A DNA stretch of 63,920 nucleotides from Oscillospiraceae bacterium (GCA_015065505.1 SVQE01000004.1:1-63920); one strand, 5' to 3'. Numbered from the stretch's first letter, positions 41,841 to 51,267 are shown. Program-made: numbers and translations. Notes: generated from the letters alone by a model not told the origin.

Positions 41841-43577
41841 ATGAAAAAAGGTTATGAAAAATACACACCGTTTAAACCGATTAACATTCCCGACAGGCAG
41901 TGGCCCAATAATGTTATAACCGAAGCTCCCATCTGGTGTTCGGTTGATATGAGGGACGGAAATCAGTCGCTTGTTGACCCGATGAATCTTCAGGAAAAGC
42001 TCGAATTTTTCCAGACTCTTATTGATGTTGGTTTCAAAGAGATTGAAGTTGGCTTCCCCTCGGCAAGTGAAACGGAATACGAGATTTTAAGAACACTTAT
42101 CGACGGACATTATATCCCCGATGACGTAACAATTCAGGTGCTTGTTCAGGCAAGACCCCATCTTATCAAGAAAACCTTTGAGGCTATTCACGGCGCAAAG
42201 AATGTTATTGTGCATTTCTATAATTCAACCTCAACTCTTCAGAGAAAGGTTGTTTTCAAAACCGATATGCAGGGCGTTATTGATATTGCAGTTAAGGGCG
42301 CAAAGCTTATTTACGAGCTTACCGAAGAGGAAAAGAAGAACAATCCCGATATGAATATCCGCTTTGAATATTCACCCGAATCCTTTACGGGAACAGAGAT
42401 GGATAACGCGGTTGAAATCTGCCGTCAGGTTATGGAAGCGCTTCATATAACAAAGGATAACCCGATTATCCTCAATCTTCCCTCAACCGTTGAATGCTCA
42501 ACTCCGAACGGATATGCCGACCAGATTGAGTATTTCTGCCGTAAGCTTCCCAACAGAGAGGCTGCAATTATTTCGCTTCATCCGCATAACGACAGAGGCG
42601 AGGGCGTTGCCGCAACAGAGCTTGCTCTTATGGCAGGCGCGGACAGAGTTGAAGGAACTCTTTTCGGAAACGGCGAAAGAACGGGTAATGTTGACGTTGT
42701 AACACTTGCGCTTAATATGTGGACTCAGGGCGTTGACCCGAAGCTTGATTTCCACGATATAAATAAGATTAAAGAGGTTTACGAGCGCTGCACAAAGATG
42801 CAGGTTCCGCCCCGTCACCCCTATGCAGGCGAGCTTGTTTTCACCGCATTTTCGGGCTCTCATCAGGATGCTATCAACAAGGGTAAAATCTATATGGATG
42901 AAAGCAAAAGCGAAATGTGGGAGGTTCCCTATCTTCCGATTGACCCTGCAGATGTCGGCAGGGAATATGAGCCGATTATCCGCATAAACTCGCAGTCGGG
43001 CAAGGGCGGCACAGCGTTCATCCTTTCAAATAACTACGGTATTAAAATGCCCAAGGCAATGCACCCCGAATTCGGTGCAGTTGTTCAGAAGGCTTGCGAC
43101 GAAAAGGGAACAGAGCTCTCTCCCACCGAGGTTTTCGATTTATTCCAGAAGGAATACAGAAATGTTGCAGGACCTTACAGACTTCGTCACTATAAGGTTT
43201 ATGAAGAAAAGGTTGAGGAAGAGGAGCTTTCAAAGGTTAAGTTTGAGGGCGCAATAACCTATAAGGACGGCAAGCCCGTTGAAATCAAGGGCGAGGGCAG
43301 CGGACCTATCGGCGCATTCTTCACCGCAATCAGAGAAATCGGCATAACGGGCTATGAGTTTATCGACTACAGCGAGCACGCTATTGCAGTTGGCTCCGAT
43401 TCAAAGGCTATAAGCTATATTCACCTTAAAAATCCCGAGGGCAAGGATGTTTTCGGTATCGGTGTAAGCCATAACATCAGCTATGCTTCAATGAAGGGCA
43501 TAATCTGTGCGATTAACCGCGACCAGCCCGATACCTACCGCGACGACACAATGCCGGGTATTTTCGATATTTGCTAA
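41841..43577 (+). CDS. leuA: 2-isopropylmalate synthase
   Basis: LeuA condenses 2-ketoisovalerate with acetyl-CoA, the first committed step to leucine. The 578 residues match the longer LeuA2/yeast-like type. Motifs: D-M-R-D-G-N-Q-S near 36, S-L-H-P-H-N-D-R-G near 248 (metal His), the second signature L-F-G-N-G-E-R-T-G-N near 275-284, and a C-terminal regulatory domain (about 450-578). AAAGGAGAAATA precedes the ATG. Regulated by the T-box upstream. Confidence 0.95.
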   Translation: MKKGYEKYTPFKPINIPDRQWPNNVITEAPIWCSVDMRDGNQSLVDPMNLQEKLEFFQTLIDVGFKEIEVGFPSASETEYEILRTLIDGHYIPDDVTIQVLVQARPHLIKKTFEAIHGAKNVIVHFYNSTSTLQRKVVFKTDMQGVIDIAVKGAKLIYELTEEEKKNNPDMNIRFEYSPESFTGTEMDNAVEICRQVMEALHITKDNPIILNLPSTVECSTPNGYADQIEYFCRKLPNREAAIISLHPHNDRGEGVAATELALMAGADRVEGTLFGNGERTGNVDVVTLALNMWTQGVDPKLDFHDINKIKEVYERCTKMQVPPRHPYAGELVFTAFSGSHQDAINKGKIYMDESKSEMWEVPYLPIDPADVGREYEPIIRINSQSGKGGTAFILSNNYGIKMPKAMHPEFGAVVQKACDEKGTELSPTEVFDLFQKEYRNVAGPYRLRHYKVYEEKVEEEELSKVKFEGAITYKDGKPVEIKGEGSGPIGAFFTAIREIGITGYEFIDYSEHAIAVGSDSKAISYIHLKNPEGKDVFGIGVSHNISYASMKGIICAINRDQPDTYRDDTMPGIFDIC

Positions 43578-43582
43578 ACTTT

Positions 43583-43613
43583 ATGCAAATTGGGGACGTA
43601 CCCCTATTTGCAT
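43583..43613 (+). repeat. 31-bp REP-like palindrome, left copy
   Basis: The arms ATGCAAATTGGGG and CCCCTATTTGCAT are inverted repeats with one mismatch around ACGTA. Identical to the right copy at 44378-44408. Likely the hairpin recognised by the adjacent transposase. Confidence 0.92.
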
Positions 43614-43652
43614 TGTGCTCATGTTTGCATTAAATGAACTGAGGTTTTAAAA

Positions 43653-44378
43653 GTGCCTAGAAGTATTAGAGTTTTTTCAGAATCAAATTTATATCATATT
43701 GTTCTCAAAGGAATAAATTCACAACAATTGTTTTTTGATAAAAATGATTATGTTTTGTTTTTAAAAGAACTAAAAAAGGCGTGTAACGGTTATAATGCCA
43801 AGATTGTAGCATTTTGTTTGATGAGCAATCATATTCATTTGCTTCTTAAGTTTGAAGATTCAAACGATATGCCGTTGATGTTTAAATCTTTTGGCGCTTC
43901 ATATGTATATAAATACAACAGGCAACACAACAAGACCGGAAAATTGTTTAATGGAAGATATTACAGCAAACCAATAAATGATGACGCTTATTTTTATACT
44001 GTAATAAAGTACATTCATTATAATCCCGTTAAAGCCGGAATATGTAATGGTTTGGAAGATTATGAATGGTCAAGTTATAATGATTATGTTTATTTAAAAA
44101 ACGGTTTTACTGATGTTAAGTACTTGAAAACGATTCTGAATGATAAAGAATTTGAAGAAATACATATTGAATCAGACAAGGATTTGATTGATTTTTTCAC
44201 CATAAACAATAGTATTCACGCTGTGGATGATGATTTTATTACAGCATATTATAATGAATTGAAAGAAAGATTTGGCAAAGAAGAAATAATAAGAGTGCTG
44301 AAACAGAGCGGAATATCGGTAAATAAAATGGAAAAGGTTTTAAATATTCCGCGCACGATGATAAAAAAACACCAATAA
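43653..44378 (+). CDS. REP-associated tyrosine transposase (Y1/IS200-like)
   Basis: This 241-residue single-strand-specific transposase of the RAYT/TnpA_REP group has the HUH motif H60-I-H62 in M-S-N-H-I-H-L-L, and the presumed catalytic Tyr120 in [12 protein letters not shown]. The C-terminal 90 residues form a variable extension with an HTH-like end. GTG start with GAGGT upstream. The stop codon abuts the right palindrome. All catalytic residues are present, so the protein could be active. Confidence 0.93.
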   Translation: MPRSIRVFSESNLYHIVLKGINSQQLFFDKNDYVLFLKELKKACNGYNAKIVAFCLMSNHIHLLLKFEDSNDMPLMFKSFGASYVYKYNRQHNKTGKLFNGRYYSKPINDDAYFYTVIKYIHYNPVKAGICNGLEDYEWSSYNDYVYLKNGFTDVKYLKTILNDKEFEEIHIESDKDLIDFFTINNSIHAVDDDFITAYYNELKERFGKEEIIRVLKQSGISVNKMEKVLNIPRTMIKKHQ

Positions 44379-44408
44379 TGCAAATTGGGGACGTACCCCT
44401 ATTTGCAT
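44378..44408 (+). repeat. 31-bp REP-like palindrome, right copy
   Basis: Identical 31-bp copy of the left palindrome, same orientation. Its first base is the last base of the transposase stop codon; it ends 16 nt before the leuB ATG. Confidence 0.92.
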
Positions 44409-44424
44409 AATGGAAGGGAGTATT

Positions 44425-45495
44425 ATGAAAGAATTCAGAATAACAGTTTTAAAGGGCGACGGCATTGGTCCCGAAATTGTTGACGAGGCTATCAAGGTGC
44501 TTGATAAGGCAGGCGAGAAGTTCGGCTTTAAGTTCAACTATAACTATCAGCTTCTCGGCGGCTGCGCTATTGATGCAACGGGTGTTCCCTATCCCCAGGC
44601 AACAGCTGATGCCTGCAAGGCAAGCGACGCAGTGCTTTTAGGCGCTGTCGGCGGTCCGAAATGGGATGACCAGCCCGGAAGCAACCGCCCCGAAAAAGGA
44701 CTTCTTGCAATCCGCGAGGATTTAGGTCTTTTTGCAAATCTTCGCCCTGCAAAGATTTTTGCTCCGCTTAAGAGCGCTTCTCCGATTAAAGAAGAGATTA
44801 TCGGCGACGGACTTGATATTCTCATTGTTCGCGAGCTTACGGGCGGAATCTATTTCGGCGACAGGGGAACTTATGAAGAAAACGGCGTTGTTGGCGCATA
44901 CGACACCGAGCGCTACACCTATCCTGAAATCAAGAGAATTGTTGTTGCGGGCTTTGAATATGCAATGAAGCGCGAAAAGAGACTCACCTGCGTTGATAAG
45001 GCAAATGTTCTTGATTCCTCAAGACTCTGGCGCAAGGTTATGGAAGAAACCGCAAAGGATTATCCCGAGGTTGAGGTTTCATATATGTATGTTGATAACT
45101 GTGCAATGCAGCTTGTCCGCAACCCCAATCAGTTTGACACAATCGTTACTTCAAATATTTTCGGCGACATTCTTTCGGATGAGGCTTCAATGATTAGCGG
45201 TTCAATCGGTATGCTTGCTTCCGCTTCACTTGCCGAGGGCACCTTCGGACTCTATGAGCCCATTCACGGCTCTGCACCCGATATTGCAAATCAGGGCAAG
45301 GCAAATCCGCTTGCAACAATCCTTTCGGGCGCTATGATGCTTCGCTACACCTTCGGTGAAATTGAAGCAGCCGATGCAATCGAAAAGGCTGTTGACTGCG
45401 CGTTAACAAAGGCAAGAACACCCGATATCTATGAAGAGGGCTTTGAAGCAGTTTCAACCTCGCAGATGGGCGACCTCGTTGCTTCGCTTTTATAA
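44425..45495 (+). CDS. leuB: 3-isopropylmalate dehydrogenase
   Basis: This NAD-dependent enzyme of leucine synthesis has 356 residues. Motifs: G-D-G-I-G-P-E-I near 9-16, [13 protein letters not shown] near 100, [10 protein letters not shown] near 138, and the [17 protein letters not shown] signature near 250. I chose the ATG at 44425 with GGAAGGGAG upstream; an ATG at 44410 overlaps that site. leuC and leuD are not in the window. Confidence 0.96.
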   Translation: MKEFRITVLKGDGIGPEIVDEAIKVLDKAGEKFGFKFNYNYQLLGGCAIDATGVPYPQATADACKASDAVLLGAVGGPKWDDQPGSNRPEKGLLAIREDLGLFANLRPAKIFAPLKSASPIKEEIIGDGLDILIVRELTGGIYFGDRGTYEENGVVGAYDTERYTYPEIKRIVVAGFEYAMKREKRLTCVDKANVLDSSRLWRKVMEETAKDYPEVEVSYMYVDNCAMQLVRNPNQFDTIVTSNIFGDILSDEASMISGSIGMLASASLAEGTFGLYEPIHGSAPDIANQGKANPLATILSGAMMLRYTFGEIEAADAIEKAVDCALTKARTPDIYEEGFEAVSTSQMGDLVASLL

Positions 45496-45505
45496 AAAAC
45501 ATAAA

Positions 45506-45541
45506 AACCGATTCGGTTTAATCCGAATCGGTTATTTTTTA
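45506..45541. terminator. bidirectional terminator between leuB and tadA
   Basis: AACCGATTCGG / CCGAATCGGTT, TTTAAT loop, T-runs on both sides. Confidence 0.9.
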
Positions 45542-45981
45542 TCCCTTAATTTTTTGAAGAAATCGGAAAGGAGCTTTGAGCATTCCTCTTCCATAACGCC
45601 TTCAATTATTTCGGGCTTGTGATTATAGGGAATACGGTTGAAATCGGCAACCGAGCCGAACGAGCCTGCCTTATTATCGTATGCGCCGAAATAAACGGTT
45701 TTTATTCTTGAATTTATAATTGCGCCTGCACACATCGGGCAGGGCTCGAGGGTAACATATAAATCGCAGCCGAAAAGCCGCCAGCCGCCAAGCTTTTTGC
45801 AGGCGTTATTAATCGCCTCAATTTCTGCGTGGCAGAGCGCATTTTTTTCGGTTTCGCGTCGGTTTCTGCCCGTTGCGATTATCTTGCCGTCTTTAACAAT
45901 AACCGCGCCAACGGGCACCTCGCCCTCTTTTTCGCTTTCCATAGCAAGCGCTATGGCTTTTTTCATATATTCGTTTTCCAT
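45532..45981 (-). CDS. tadA: tRNA-specific adenosine deaminase
   Basis: This 149-residue zinc enzyme converts A34 to inosine in tRNA-Arg. Zinc and catalytic motifs are intact: H-A-E-I-E-A near 51-56 and P-C-P-M-C-A-G-A near 81-88. It is the last gene of a minus-strand operon, 7 nt after the protease gene, and its stop lies in the terminator. Confidence 0.95.
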   Translation of the reverse strand: MENEYMKKAIALAMESEKEGEVPVGAVIVKDGKIIATGRNRRETEKNALCHAEIEAINNACKKLGGWRLFGCDLYVTLEPCPMCAGAIINSRIKTVYFGAYDNKAGSFGSVADFNRIPYNHKPEIIEGVMEEECSKLLSDFFKKLRDKK

Positions 45982-45988
45982 AATAATA

Positions 45989-47017
45989 TCAGGTTATAGG
46001 AACAATGGTCTGAATAGTTATAAATATTAAAATGCCTATTGGAATTATAAAGCCGGGCATCAGGCAAAGAAGCTTTCCGCCAAAGGAAAGTGAATAGGGT
46101 TCTTTTAATTTCTTCTGCCTGTTTATTCTGATTTGCTTTTTAATAATGAGATAAATTAATCCGTAAACGCTGAGTGCACCCCAGATAAGATAGCAAATTA
46201 CGCCGACATATTCTGATTTCGAAGAGCCCCAAGCGTATTTAACAATATCGCTTGCAACGGATATTCCGTTATTAAGTCCGTGAATAAACATTGCAGGAAT
46301 AACGCTGTCTGTTACTATTGTTATATAGCCGAAAACAAGACCTAAAAGAAATGCGAAAACAAACTGAATAACATTTCCGTGAATAAGCCCGAAAACTATG
46401 CTGACGGCAACAACCGCAAAGCCTTTGCCGTATCTTCTCAGCGCTCCCATTGTGCAGCAGCGCATTGCAAATTCCTCGCAAACCGCCGGGGCAATCGCTG
46501 TTGAAAAAACAAGGGCGATGCATTCAATTATGCTCGAGGGGTCGTTGTATTCGGTTTGAGTAAGCTTGTAGCCCATTAGTCTGAACAGCTCTATAACACC
46601 GGCTGTTACAAAATTCGCGGCAATGCAGCAGCCCATTCCGAAGCAAACCCAGGCAAAGCAGTTGGGCGCGCCGATTTCCTTCCTCGGAATCAGCTCGCTG
46701 ACAAATCTTTTTTTCAGAATCAGCGACATAAGGTAGAACGGCACCATCATTGAAAGGATGTGAACTGCAATTATGTTGAAGGTGTTCTGAAAGAGCGAGG
46801 ATTCAAGATAGACGTCGTATTTTTTGCTGAGCATAAGAACAACAACAGCGACTGTCTGAATTAAAAGCGAGGCAATCAGAGTTGCGCCGATAACAAGCCC
46901 CGTTACAATGAGTTCCTTGATTTCGGTTTTTCTTTTTAATTGAAAGTATTGTTCCCAGGGGTTAGCCTGCGGCTGCTGGGGGTTCATATTCTGATAAGGC
47001 GGATAATAATTCTGCAT
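45989..47017 (-). CDS. CPBP-family intramembrane metalloprotease
   Basis: This 342-residue membrane protein has about eight helices and the Rce1/Abi motifs E-E-F-A-M-R near residue 182, H-G-N-V-I-Q-F near 213, and H-G-L-N-N near 247. Such proteases process prenylated peptides, bacteriocin-related peptides or regulators; the substrate here is unknown. The N-terminal 20 residues are rich in Pro, Gln and Asn. Confidence 0.9.
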   Translation of the reverse strand: MQNYYPPYQNMNPQQPQANPWEQYFQLKRKTEIKELIVTGLVIGATLIASLLIQTVAVVVLMLSKKYDVYLESSLFQNTFNIIAVHILSMMVPFYLMSLILKKRFVSELIPRKEIGAPNCFAWVCFGMGCCIAANFVTAGVIELFRLMGYKLTQTEYNDPSSIIECIALVFSTAIAPAVCEEFAMRCCTMGALRRYGKGFAVVAVSIVFGLIHGNVIQFVFAFLLGLVFGYITIVTDSVIPAMFIHGLNNGISVASDIVKYAWGSSKSEYVGVICYLIWGALSVYGLIYLIIKKQIRINRQKKLKEPYSLSFGGKLLCLMPGFIIPIGILIFITIQTIVPIT

Positions 47018-47036
47018 TAATCATTACTTCCTTGAT

Positions 47037-47912
47037 TTATAGGTTTTCAGCTGCTTCTTTTAAGTATTCCTTAAGCTGGTCTTTAACCTCGGGATGATTA
47101 AGGCCAACTTCAATATTTGCCTGAAGTATTCCGAATTTGTTTCCCATATCATAGCGCTTGCCTTCATAGTCAACGGCAATAACGCCCTCGGTTTGTGCAA
47201 GCGTTTTCATAGCGTCGGTTAACTGAAGCTCGCCGCCCGAGCCCTTCGGGGTGTTTTCAAGTATCTGAAAAATAATCGGAGGAAGCACAACTCTTCCGAG
47301 AATTGAAAAGTTGCTCATTATCTCTTCCTTTTTCGGCTTTTCAATCATATCGGAGCACAGATAGCTTCTCTCGCCGATTTGGCTGACCTTAAGCGAGCAG
47401 TATTTCATAACGCTTTCATCGTCAACCTCTTTAACGCCTACAACTCCTTTTTCGTGTTCGTAATAAGCATCGATAAGCTGTTTTGTAACAGGGGTGTCGG
47501 CAATCATAACATCGTCGCCGTATAAAACTGCAAAGGGCTCGTCGCCAACAAAGTTTTTAGCGCATAAAACAGCGTGTCCGAGTCCGTTTGTTTCCTTCTG
47601 ACGAATGAAATATATGTTTCCGAAGGAAGAGCACTGCTTAACCGAGGCTAAAATATCCTCTTTTCCGCTTGCAGCTTCAAGCTTTGTTTCAAGCTCAAAG
47701 GAGTGGTCAAAATGGTCCTCGATAGCGCCCTTGCCCCTGTTTGTTATTATAAGAATTTCTTCAATTCCGCTCTTGAAAGCCTCTTCAACAATGTATTGAA
47801 TAGCAGGCTTGTCAACGATATTAAGCATTTCCTTCGGAACTGCCTTTGAAGCAGGCAGAACTCTTGTTCCAAGCCCTGCAGCAGGTATTATAGCTTTTCT
47901 GACTTTTTTCAT
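47037..47912 (-). CDS. galU: UTP-glucose-1-phosphate uridylyltransferase
   Basis: This 291-residue enzyme makes UDP-glucose from glucose 1-phosphate and UTP, linking the phosphoglucomutase at 13815 to capsule and other glycopolymers. The signature P-A-A-G-L-G-T-R-V-L-P-A-S-K starts at residue 10; L-G-H-A-V-L near 109 and a G-D-D metal site near 130 are present. AAGGAGAATC lies before the ATG. Confidence 0.96.
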   Translation of the reverse strand: MKKVRKAIIPAAGLGTRVLPASKAVPKEMLNIVDKPAIQYIVEEAFKSGIEEILIITNRGKGAIEDHFDHSFELETKLEAASGKEDILASVKQCSSFGNIYFIRQKETNGLGHAVLCAKNFVGDEPFAVLYGDDVMIADTPVTKQLIDAYYEHEKGVVGVKEVDDESVMKYCSLKVSQIGERSYLCSDMIEKPKKEEIMSNFSILGRVVLPPIIFQILENTPKGSGGELQLTDAMKTLAQTEGVIAVDYEGKRYDMGNKFGILQANIEVGLNHPEVKDQLKEYLKEAAENL

Positions 47913-47927
47913 TTTGATTCTCCTTGA

Positions 47928-48941
47928 TTATAAAAGAAATGTTGAATATGCAAGTGATATTAAAAAGTACGCAATGCCTGCAACCATCATCGGAAGGAAG
48001 AGCGTTGTTCCGCCTCTGCGCGCAAGATAGTATTTCTTCATCTGCTCCTGCGACATATCCGAGATATCGGCTGATGAAAACGAGGTCTGAACAAACGAAG
48101 CGCCGTTATCAAGCTGCTCGTTAACATTTTTAATAAATGACGAAATGGTTGCCTTATAGTATTTATCGGCAAAAAGCGCCTGAATAATTCTTAAAACAAT
48201 AATAACGGCAATGGCGGCATACAGAATAATGCCGGCAATTCGGGTGTCTGAAATATTCTGAAAGGTTGTTTCATATTCGTTGATAATCTCTTCCGTAAGC
48301 TTGTTTTGTGCATAAAGGGATGAAAAGTTTTTTACAGCCTCAATATATTTTGGCGCAAGGTTTGCAAGCGCAAAGCTGCTGCCGAAAACAACTGCAATGA
48401 ACGCGCAGAAATATGCAACTGCCTGCTTATACATCTTTCTGTAAAACAGATAAAGCGAACCGAAAATGAATGCACCCCAGTTCCAACCGAGCTTTTTTTC
48501 CCCGTTTTCATACTGCTTGAAAACATTTATAAATCGGGGAATATTGGTTCTAATTGTAACCGCGTAGTCGGCAACGCTTTCTCCGTCTATCTTCTGCTTA
48601 TCCTGCTCGTAGTAGGAATTGTTCTGAAATACGGGCAAAACAAAAGGTGACGGAAAGCCCAACTTTTCAGATTCATTATTATCTTTTGATGTTTCGGGTG
48701 CAAAAGAAGCATTATCCTGCGGCTTCGGAAGCGCCGGCATTGGCGCAGGAATTTCCGCTTTCTTTTTTTCATCGCTGTAGCTGTAGCCCGAAGCATGAAG
48801 CCCTCTGTTAACACAGTGACCGATTGCATTATAGCAGTTTCGGTGATGGGGCGTGCCGCATTCGGGGCAAACAACAATATCGTCGCCGTCCTCAAACATC
48901 CCTTTGCAAACGGGGCAGGAGGCGTTTTCAAATAAAGGCAT
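47928..48941 (-). CDS. membrane protein with N-terminal RING-like zinc ribbon and DUF2628-like region
   Basis: This 337-residue protein starts with a treble-clef zinc site C-P-V-C ... C-P-E-C-G-T-P-H-H-R-N-C (about residues 8-36), similar to the prokaryotic RING finger. A disordered linker rich in Pro, Ala, Ser and Asn follows, then W-N-W-G-A-F-I-F-G-S-L-Y-L-F-Y-R-K-M-Y (DUF2628-like) and four membrane helices. Start at 48941, with GGAGAAG upstream. First gene of the operon with galU, the CPBP protease and tadA. Function unknown; a link to envelope quality control is speculation. Confidence 0.85.
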   Translation of the reverse strand: MPLFENASCPVCKGMFEDGDDIVVCPECGTPHHRNCYNAIGHCVNRGLHASGYSYSDEKKKAEIPAPMPALPKPQDNASFAPETSKDNNESEKLGFPSPFVLPVFQNNSYYEQDKQKIDGESVADYAVTIRTNIPRFINVFKQYENGEKKLGWNWGAFIFGSLYLFYRKMYKQAVAYFCAFIAVVFGSSFALANLAPKYIEAVKNFSSLYAQNKLTEEIINEYETTFQNISDTRIAGIILYAAIAVIIVLRIIQALFADKYYKATISSFIKNVNEQLDNGASFVQTSFSSADISDMSQEQMKKYYLARRGGTTLFLPMMVAGIAYFLISLAYSTFLL

Positions 48942-48978
48942 AAACTTCTCCTTCTTAATATAAATATATACAGTATTT

Positions 48979-49007
48979 ATTATACTGTTATTACCCTGAA
49001 AAATCAA
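48979..49007 (-). promoter_or_regulatory. promoter of the galU-tadA operon
   Basis: On the minus strand TTGATT (49002-49007), 17 bp, TATAAT (48979-48984). A dyad CAGTAT-TTATT-ATACTG covers the -10 box. Confidence 0.65.
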
Positions 49008-49038
49008 TTATTTTATTAATTTTAAGCGTTTATAAACC

Positions 49039-49067
49039 TTGAAAACAAAGGAATAATATATTATAAT
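49039..49067 (+). promoter_or_regulatory. promoter of prfB
   Basis: TTGAAA (49039-49044), 17 bp, TATAAT (49062-49067). Confidence 0.65.
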
Positions 49068-49097
49068 TGTTAAAACAATTTTAAACGGAGCACATTT

Positions 49098-50213
49098 ATG
49101 ATTGAATACGAAGAATTAAAACAGCGCCTTATGCAAAGCGAAAAGCCGATAGAAAATTTAAAAGAGGCTTTGAGCATAGACCGCGTTAAAGAGGATATTG
49201 AAGCACTTGAAAAAGAGAGTGCGGCTCCCGATTTCTGGGACGATATGGAAAAAAGCCAGAAAACGATGCAGAAAATCGGATTTTTAAAATCAAAGGTTCA
49301 AAGCTATGAAGAGCTTAAAAACGATTTTGATGATGCAATTATTATGATTGAGCTTGCCGATGAAGAGGGCGACGCAGATATGCTGCAGGACTGCACCGCG
49401 TCTGTTGACGATATTGAAAAAAGAGTTGAGAGCTTAACTCTTTCAACGCTTCTCAGCGGTGAGTTTGATAATAAAAATGCAATTTTAACCTTCCACGCAG
49501 GCGCAGGAGGAACCGAGGCTCAGGACTGGGCTGAAATGCTTTTCAGAATGTATAACCGCTGGGGCGAGCGCCACGGCTACAAGGTTTCAACCCTTGATTA
49601 TCTCGACGGTGATGTTGCAGGTGTTAAAAGCGCAACAATTCTTATCGAGGGCGAAAATGCCTACGGCTATCTTAAGGGAGAAATGGGTATTCACCGCCTT
49701 GTGCGTGTTTCGCCTTTTGATTCCTCGGGACGCCGTCACACCTCGTTTGCATCCCTTGAGGTTATGCCTGAAATCGACGATGATGTTGATGTTGAAATCA
49801 GGGAAGAGGATATTAAAATGGATGTTTACAGAGCGTCGGGTGCAGGCGGTCAGAAGGTTAACAAAACCTCGTCTGCAGTTCGCTTAACCCATATTCCTAC
49901 GGGAATTGTTGTATCCTGCCAGATTGAGCGTTCACAGCATCAGAACCGCGAGGTTGCAATGCGTATGCTCAAATCGAAGCTCGTTGAAATCAAGGAACGC
50001 GAAAACCTTGAAAGAATCGAGGATATCAAGGGCGACCAGAAGGAAATTGCATGGGGCTCGCAGATTCGCTCATATGTCTTTATGCCGTATACAATGGTTA
50101 AGGACCACAGAACGAATTTTGAAATGGGAAATATTGCCGCTGTTATGGACGGCGACCTCGACGGCTTTATTAACGCATATCTTAAAATGAAATCAATAGA
50201 AAATAACGAATAA
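49098..50213 (+). CDS. prfB: peptide chain release factor 2, without frameshift
   Basis: RF2 terminates translation at UGA and UAA. The 371-residue frame is continuous from the ATG at 49098: there is no in-frame TGA near codon 25, so the programmed +1 frameshift found in most bacterial prfB genes is not used. The peptidyl-hydrolysis motif GGQ is at about residue 250 in A-G-G-Q-K-V-N-K-T, and the stop-recognition part resembles RF2 (S-P-F-D-S-S-G-R-R-H near 210). Confidence 0.95.
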   Translation: MIEYEELKQRLMQSEKPIENLKEALSIDRVKEDIEALEKESAAPDFWDDMEKSQKTMQKIGFLKSKVQSYEELKNDFDDAIIMIELADEEGDADMLQDCTASVDDIEKRVESLTLSTLLSGEFDNKNAILTFHAGAGGTEAQDWAEMLFRMYNRWGERHGYKVSTLDYLDGDVAGVKSATILIEGENAYGYLKGEMGIHRLVRVSPFDSSGRRHTSFASLEVMPEIDDDVDVEIREEDIKMDVYRASGAGGQKVNKTSSAVRLTHIPTGIVVSCQIERSQHQNREVAMRMLKSKLVEIKERENLERIEDIKGDQKEIAWGSQIRSYVFMPYTMVKDHRTNFEMGNIAAVMDGDLDGFINAYLKMKSIENNE

Positions 50214-50224
50214 TTTAACAATAA

Positions 50225-50269
50225 TAAAAAACCTCTCTTTTTCGAAAGATAAAAAGGGAGGTCTTTTTT
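50225..50269 (+). terminator. terminator hairpin whose 3' arm holds the pdaA ribosome site
   Basis: AAAAACCTCTCTTTTT pairs with AAAAAGGGAGGTCTTTTT. The GGGAGG in the 3' arm is the ribosome site for the ATG at 50270. The hairpin may both end prfB transcripts and mask the next start site. Confidence 0.6.
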
Positions 50270-51133
50270 ATGAAAAAATTAATTATACCTATACTATGCC
50301 TGTGCCTTCTCGGCGGCTGCGCGTCAAAGGGGCTTGCGAATAAAAGGGATAAAAATAATACCAAAAGTAATATTTCGTCAACAACCGCACTTGAAACAAC
50401 AATACCCGAATCAACCGAAATGCCGACTGCTCAGGCGGTTGCAGGGCTTGACTCGCTTTCAACAAAAAAGGTTGTCTGGGGCTTTGGAAAGATTGAAAAT
50501 CACGCTCAGCCTGCCGAGCCCTCAGGGCTTCAAAATACCTTTTCAAAATACGGCGCAAAATGGCTGCTCGATGGTGAAAAAAGCATTGCGCTCACCTTTG
50601 ATGAGGGCTATGAAAACGGCTTCACGCCTGCGATTCTCGACACCTTGAAGGAAAAGAATGTTAAGGCAATATTCTTTGTGACATACGATTTTGCAAAGGA
50701 TAACCCCGAGCTTATAAAGCGTATGATTGATGAGGGGCATATTGTCGGCAATCACAGCTGGCACCATTATTCAATGGATGAGCTCGATGTTGAAACCGCA
50801 AAGGAGGAAATAACCTATCTTCACGACTATATTGAAAAAGAGTATAATTATACAATGAGTTATTTTCGTTTTCCGAAGGGTGAGTTTTCCGAGCAGAGTT
50901 TAAAGCTTGTAAATGACCTCGGATATAAGAGCGTTTTCTGGTCTTTTGCCTATGCGGATTGGGACACCGAAAATCAGCCCGATGAAAACACCGCATTTAC
51001 AAACATCTGCGAATCAACCCATCCCGGTGAAATTCTGCTGCTTCACGCAGTAAGCAAAACGAATGCGGATATTCTCGGCAAGGTTATTGATGATATAAAA
51101 AAACAGGGCTATAGCTTTACAACCGAAATATAG
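50270..51133 (+). CDS. pdaA: polysaccharide deacetylase lipoprotein (PdaA-like)
   Basis: This 287-residue NodB-fold deacetylase has a lipobox L-G-G-C near residue 16. The catalytic motifs are T-F-D-E-G-Y-E-N-G near 110 (PdaA type, with the extra Y-E-N-G), the metal-binding G-N-H-S-W-H-H near 160, R-F-P-K-G near 203 and L-L-H-A near 262. PdaA makes the muramic-delta-lactam of spore cortex in Bacillus; here a peptidoglycan deacetylase role is likely, sporulation is only a possibility. Confidence 0.9.
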   Translation: MKKLIIPILCLCLLGGCASKGLANKRDKNNTKSNISSTTALETTIPESTEMPTAQAVAGLDSLSTKKVVWGFGKIENHAQPAEPSGLQNTFSKYGAKWLLDGEKSIALTFDEGYENGFTPAILDTLKEKNVKAIFFVTYDFAKDNPELIKRMIDEGHIVGNHSWHHYSMDELDVETAKEEITYLHDYIEKEYNYTMSYFRFPKGEFSEQSLKLVNDLGYKSVFWSFAYADWDTENQPDENTAFTNICESTHPGEILLLHAVSKTNADILGKVIDDIKKQGYSFTTEI

Positions 51134-51238
51134 CACAAGTAAAGGGCGATTTGTTTCGCTCTTTTATTTTTTTCAAAAATCTGTGACAAAATGCAATTTT
51201 TGTGGGACTTAATATATAGAACATGTAAAAACTTATTG

Positions 51239-51267
51239 TTGATAAATAACATAAAAAATGATAATAT
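51239..51267 (+). promoter_or_regulatory. promoter of the BspA-like gene
   Basis: TTGATA (51239-51244), 17 bp, TAATAT (51262-51267). Confidence 0.45.

Larger units (their letters stand above)
43583..44408 (+). mobile_element. REP-associated tyrosine transposase unit between leuA and leuB
   Basis: An 826-bp unit bounded by two identical 31-bp imperfect palindromes, in the same orientation, enclosing one Y1-transposase gene. The unit begins 6 nt after the leuA stop and ends just before the leuB ribosome site. The gene inside is clearly more AT-rich than leuA and leuB, consistent with insertion into a leuAB operon. No target-site duplication is expected or seen for this family. Confidence 0.85.

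Noticed and set aside
49140..49180. Possible RF2 programmed frameshift site (AGAGG followed by CTTTGA)
   Set aside because: The CTT-TGA is not in the frame of the ATG, which reads through without a stop. No shift is needed.
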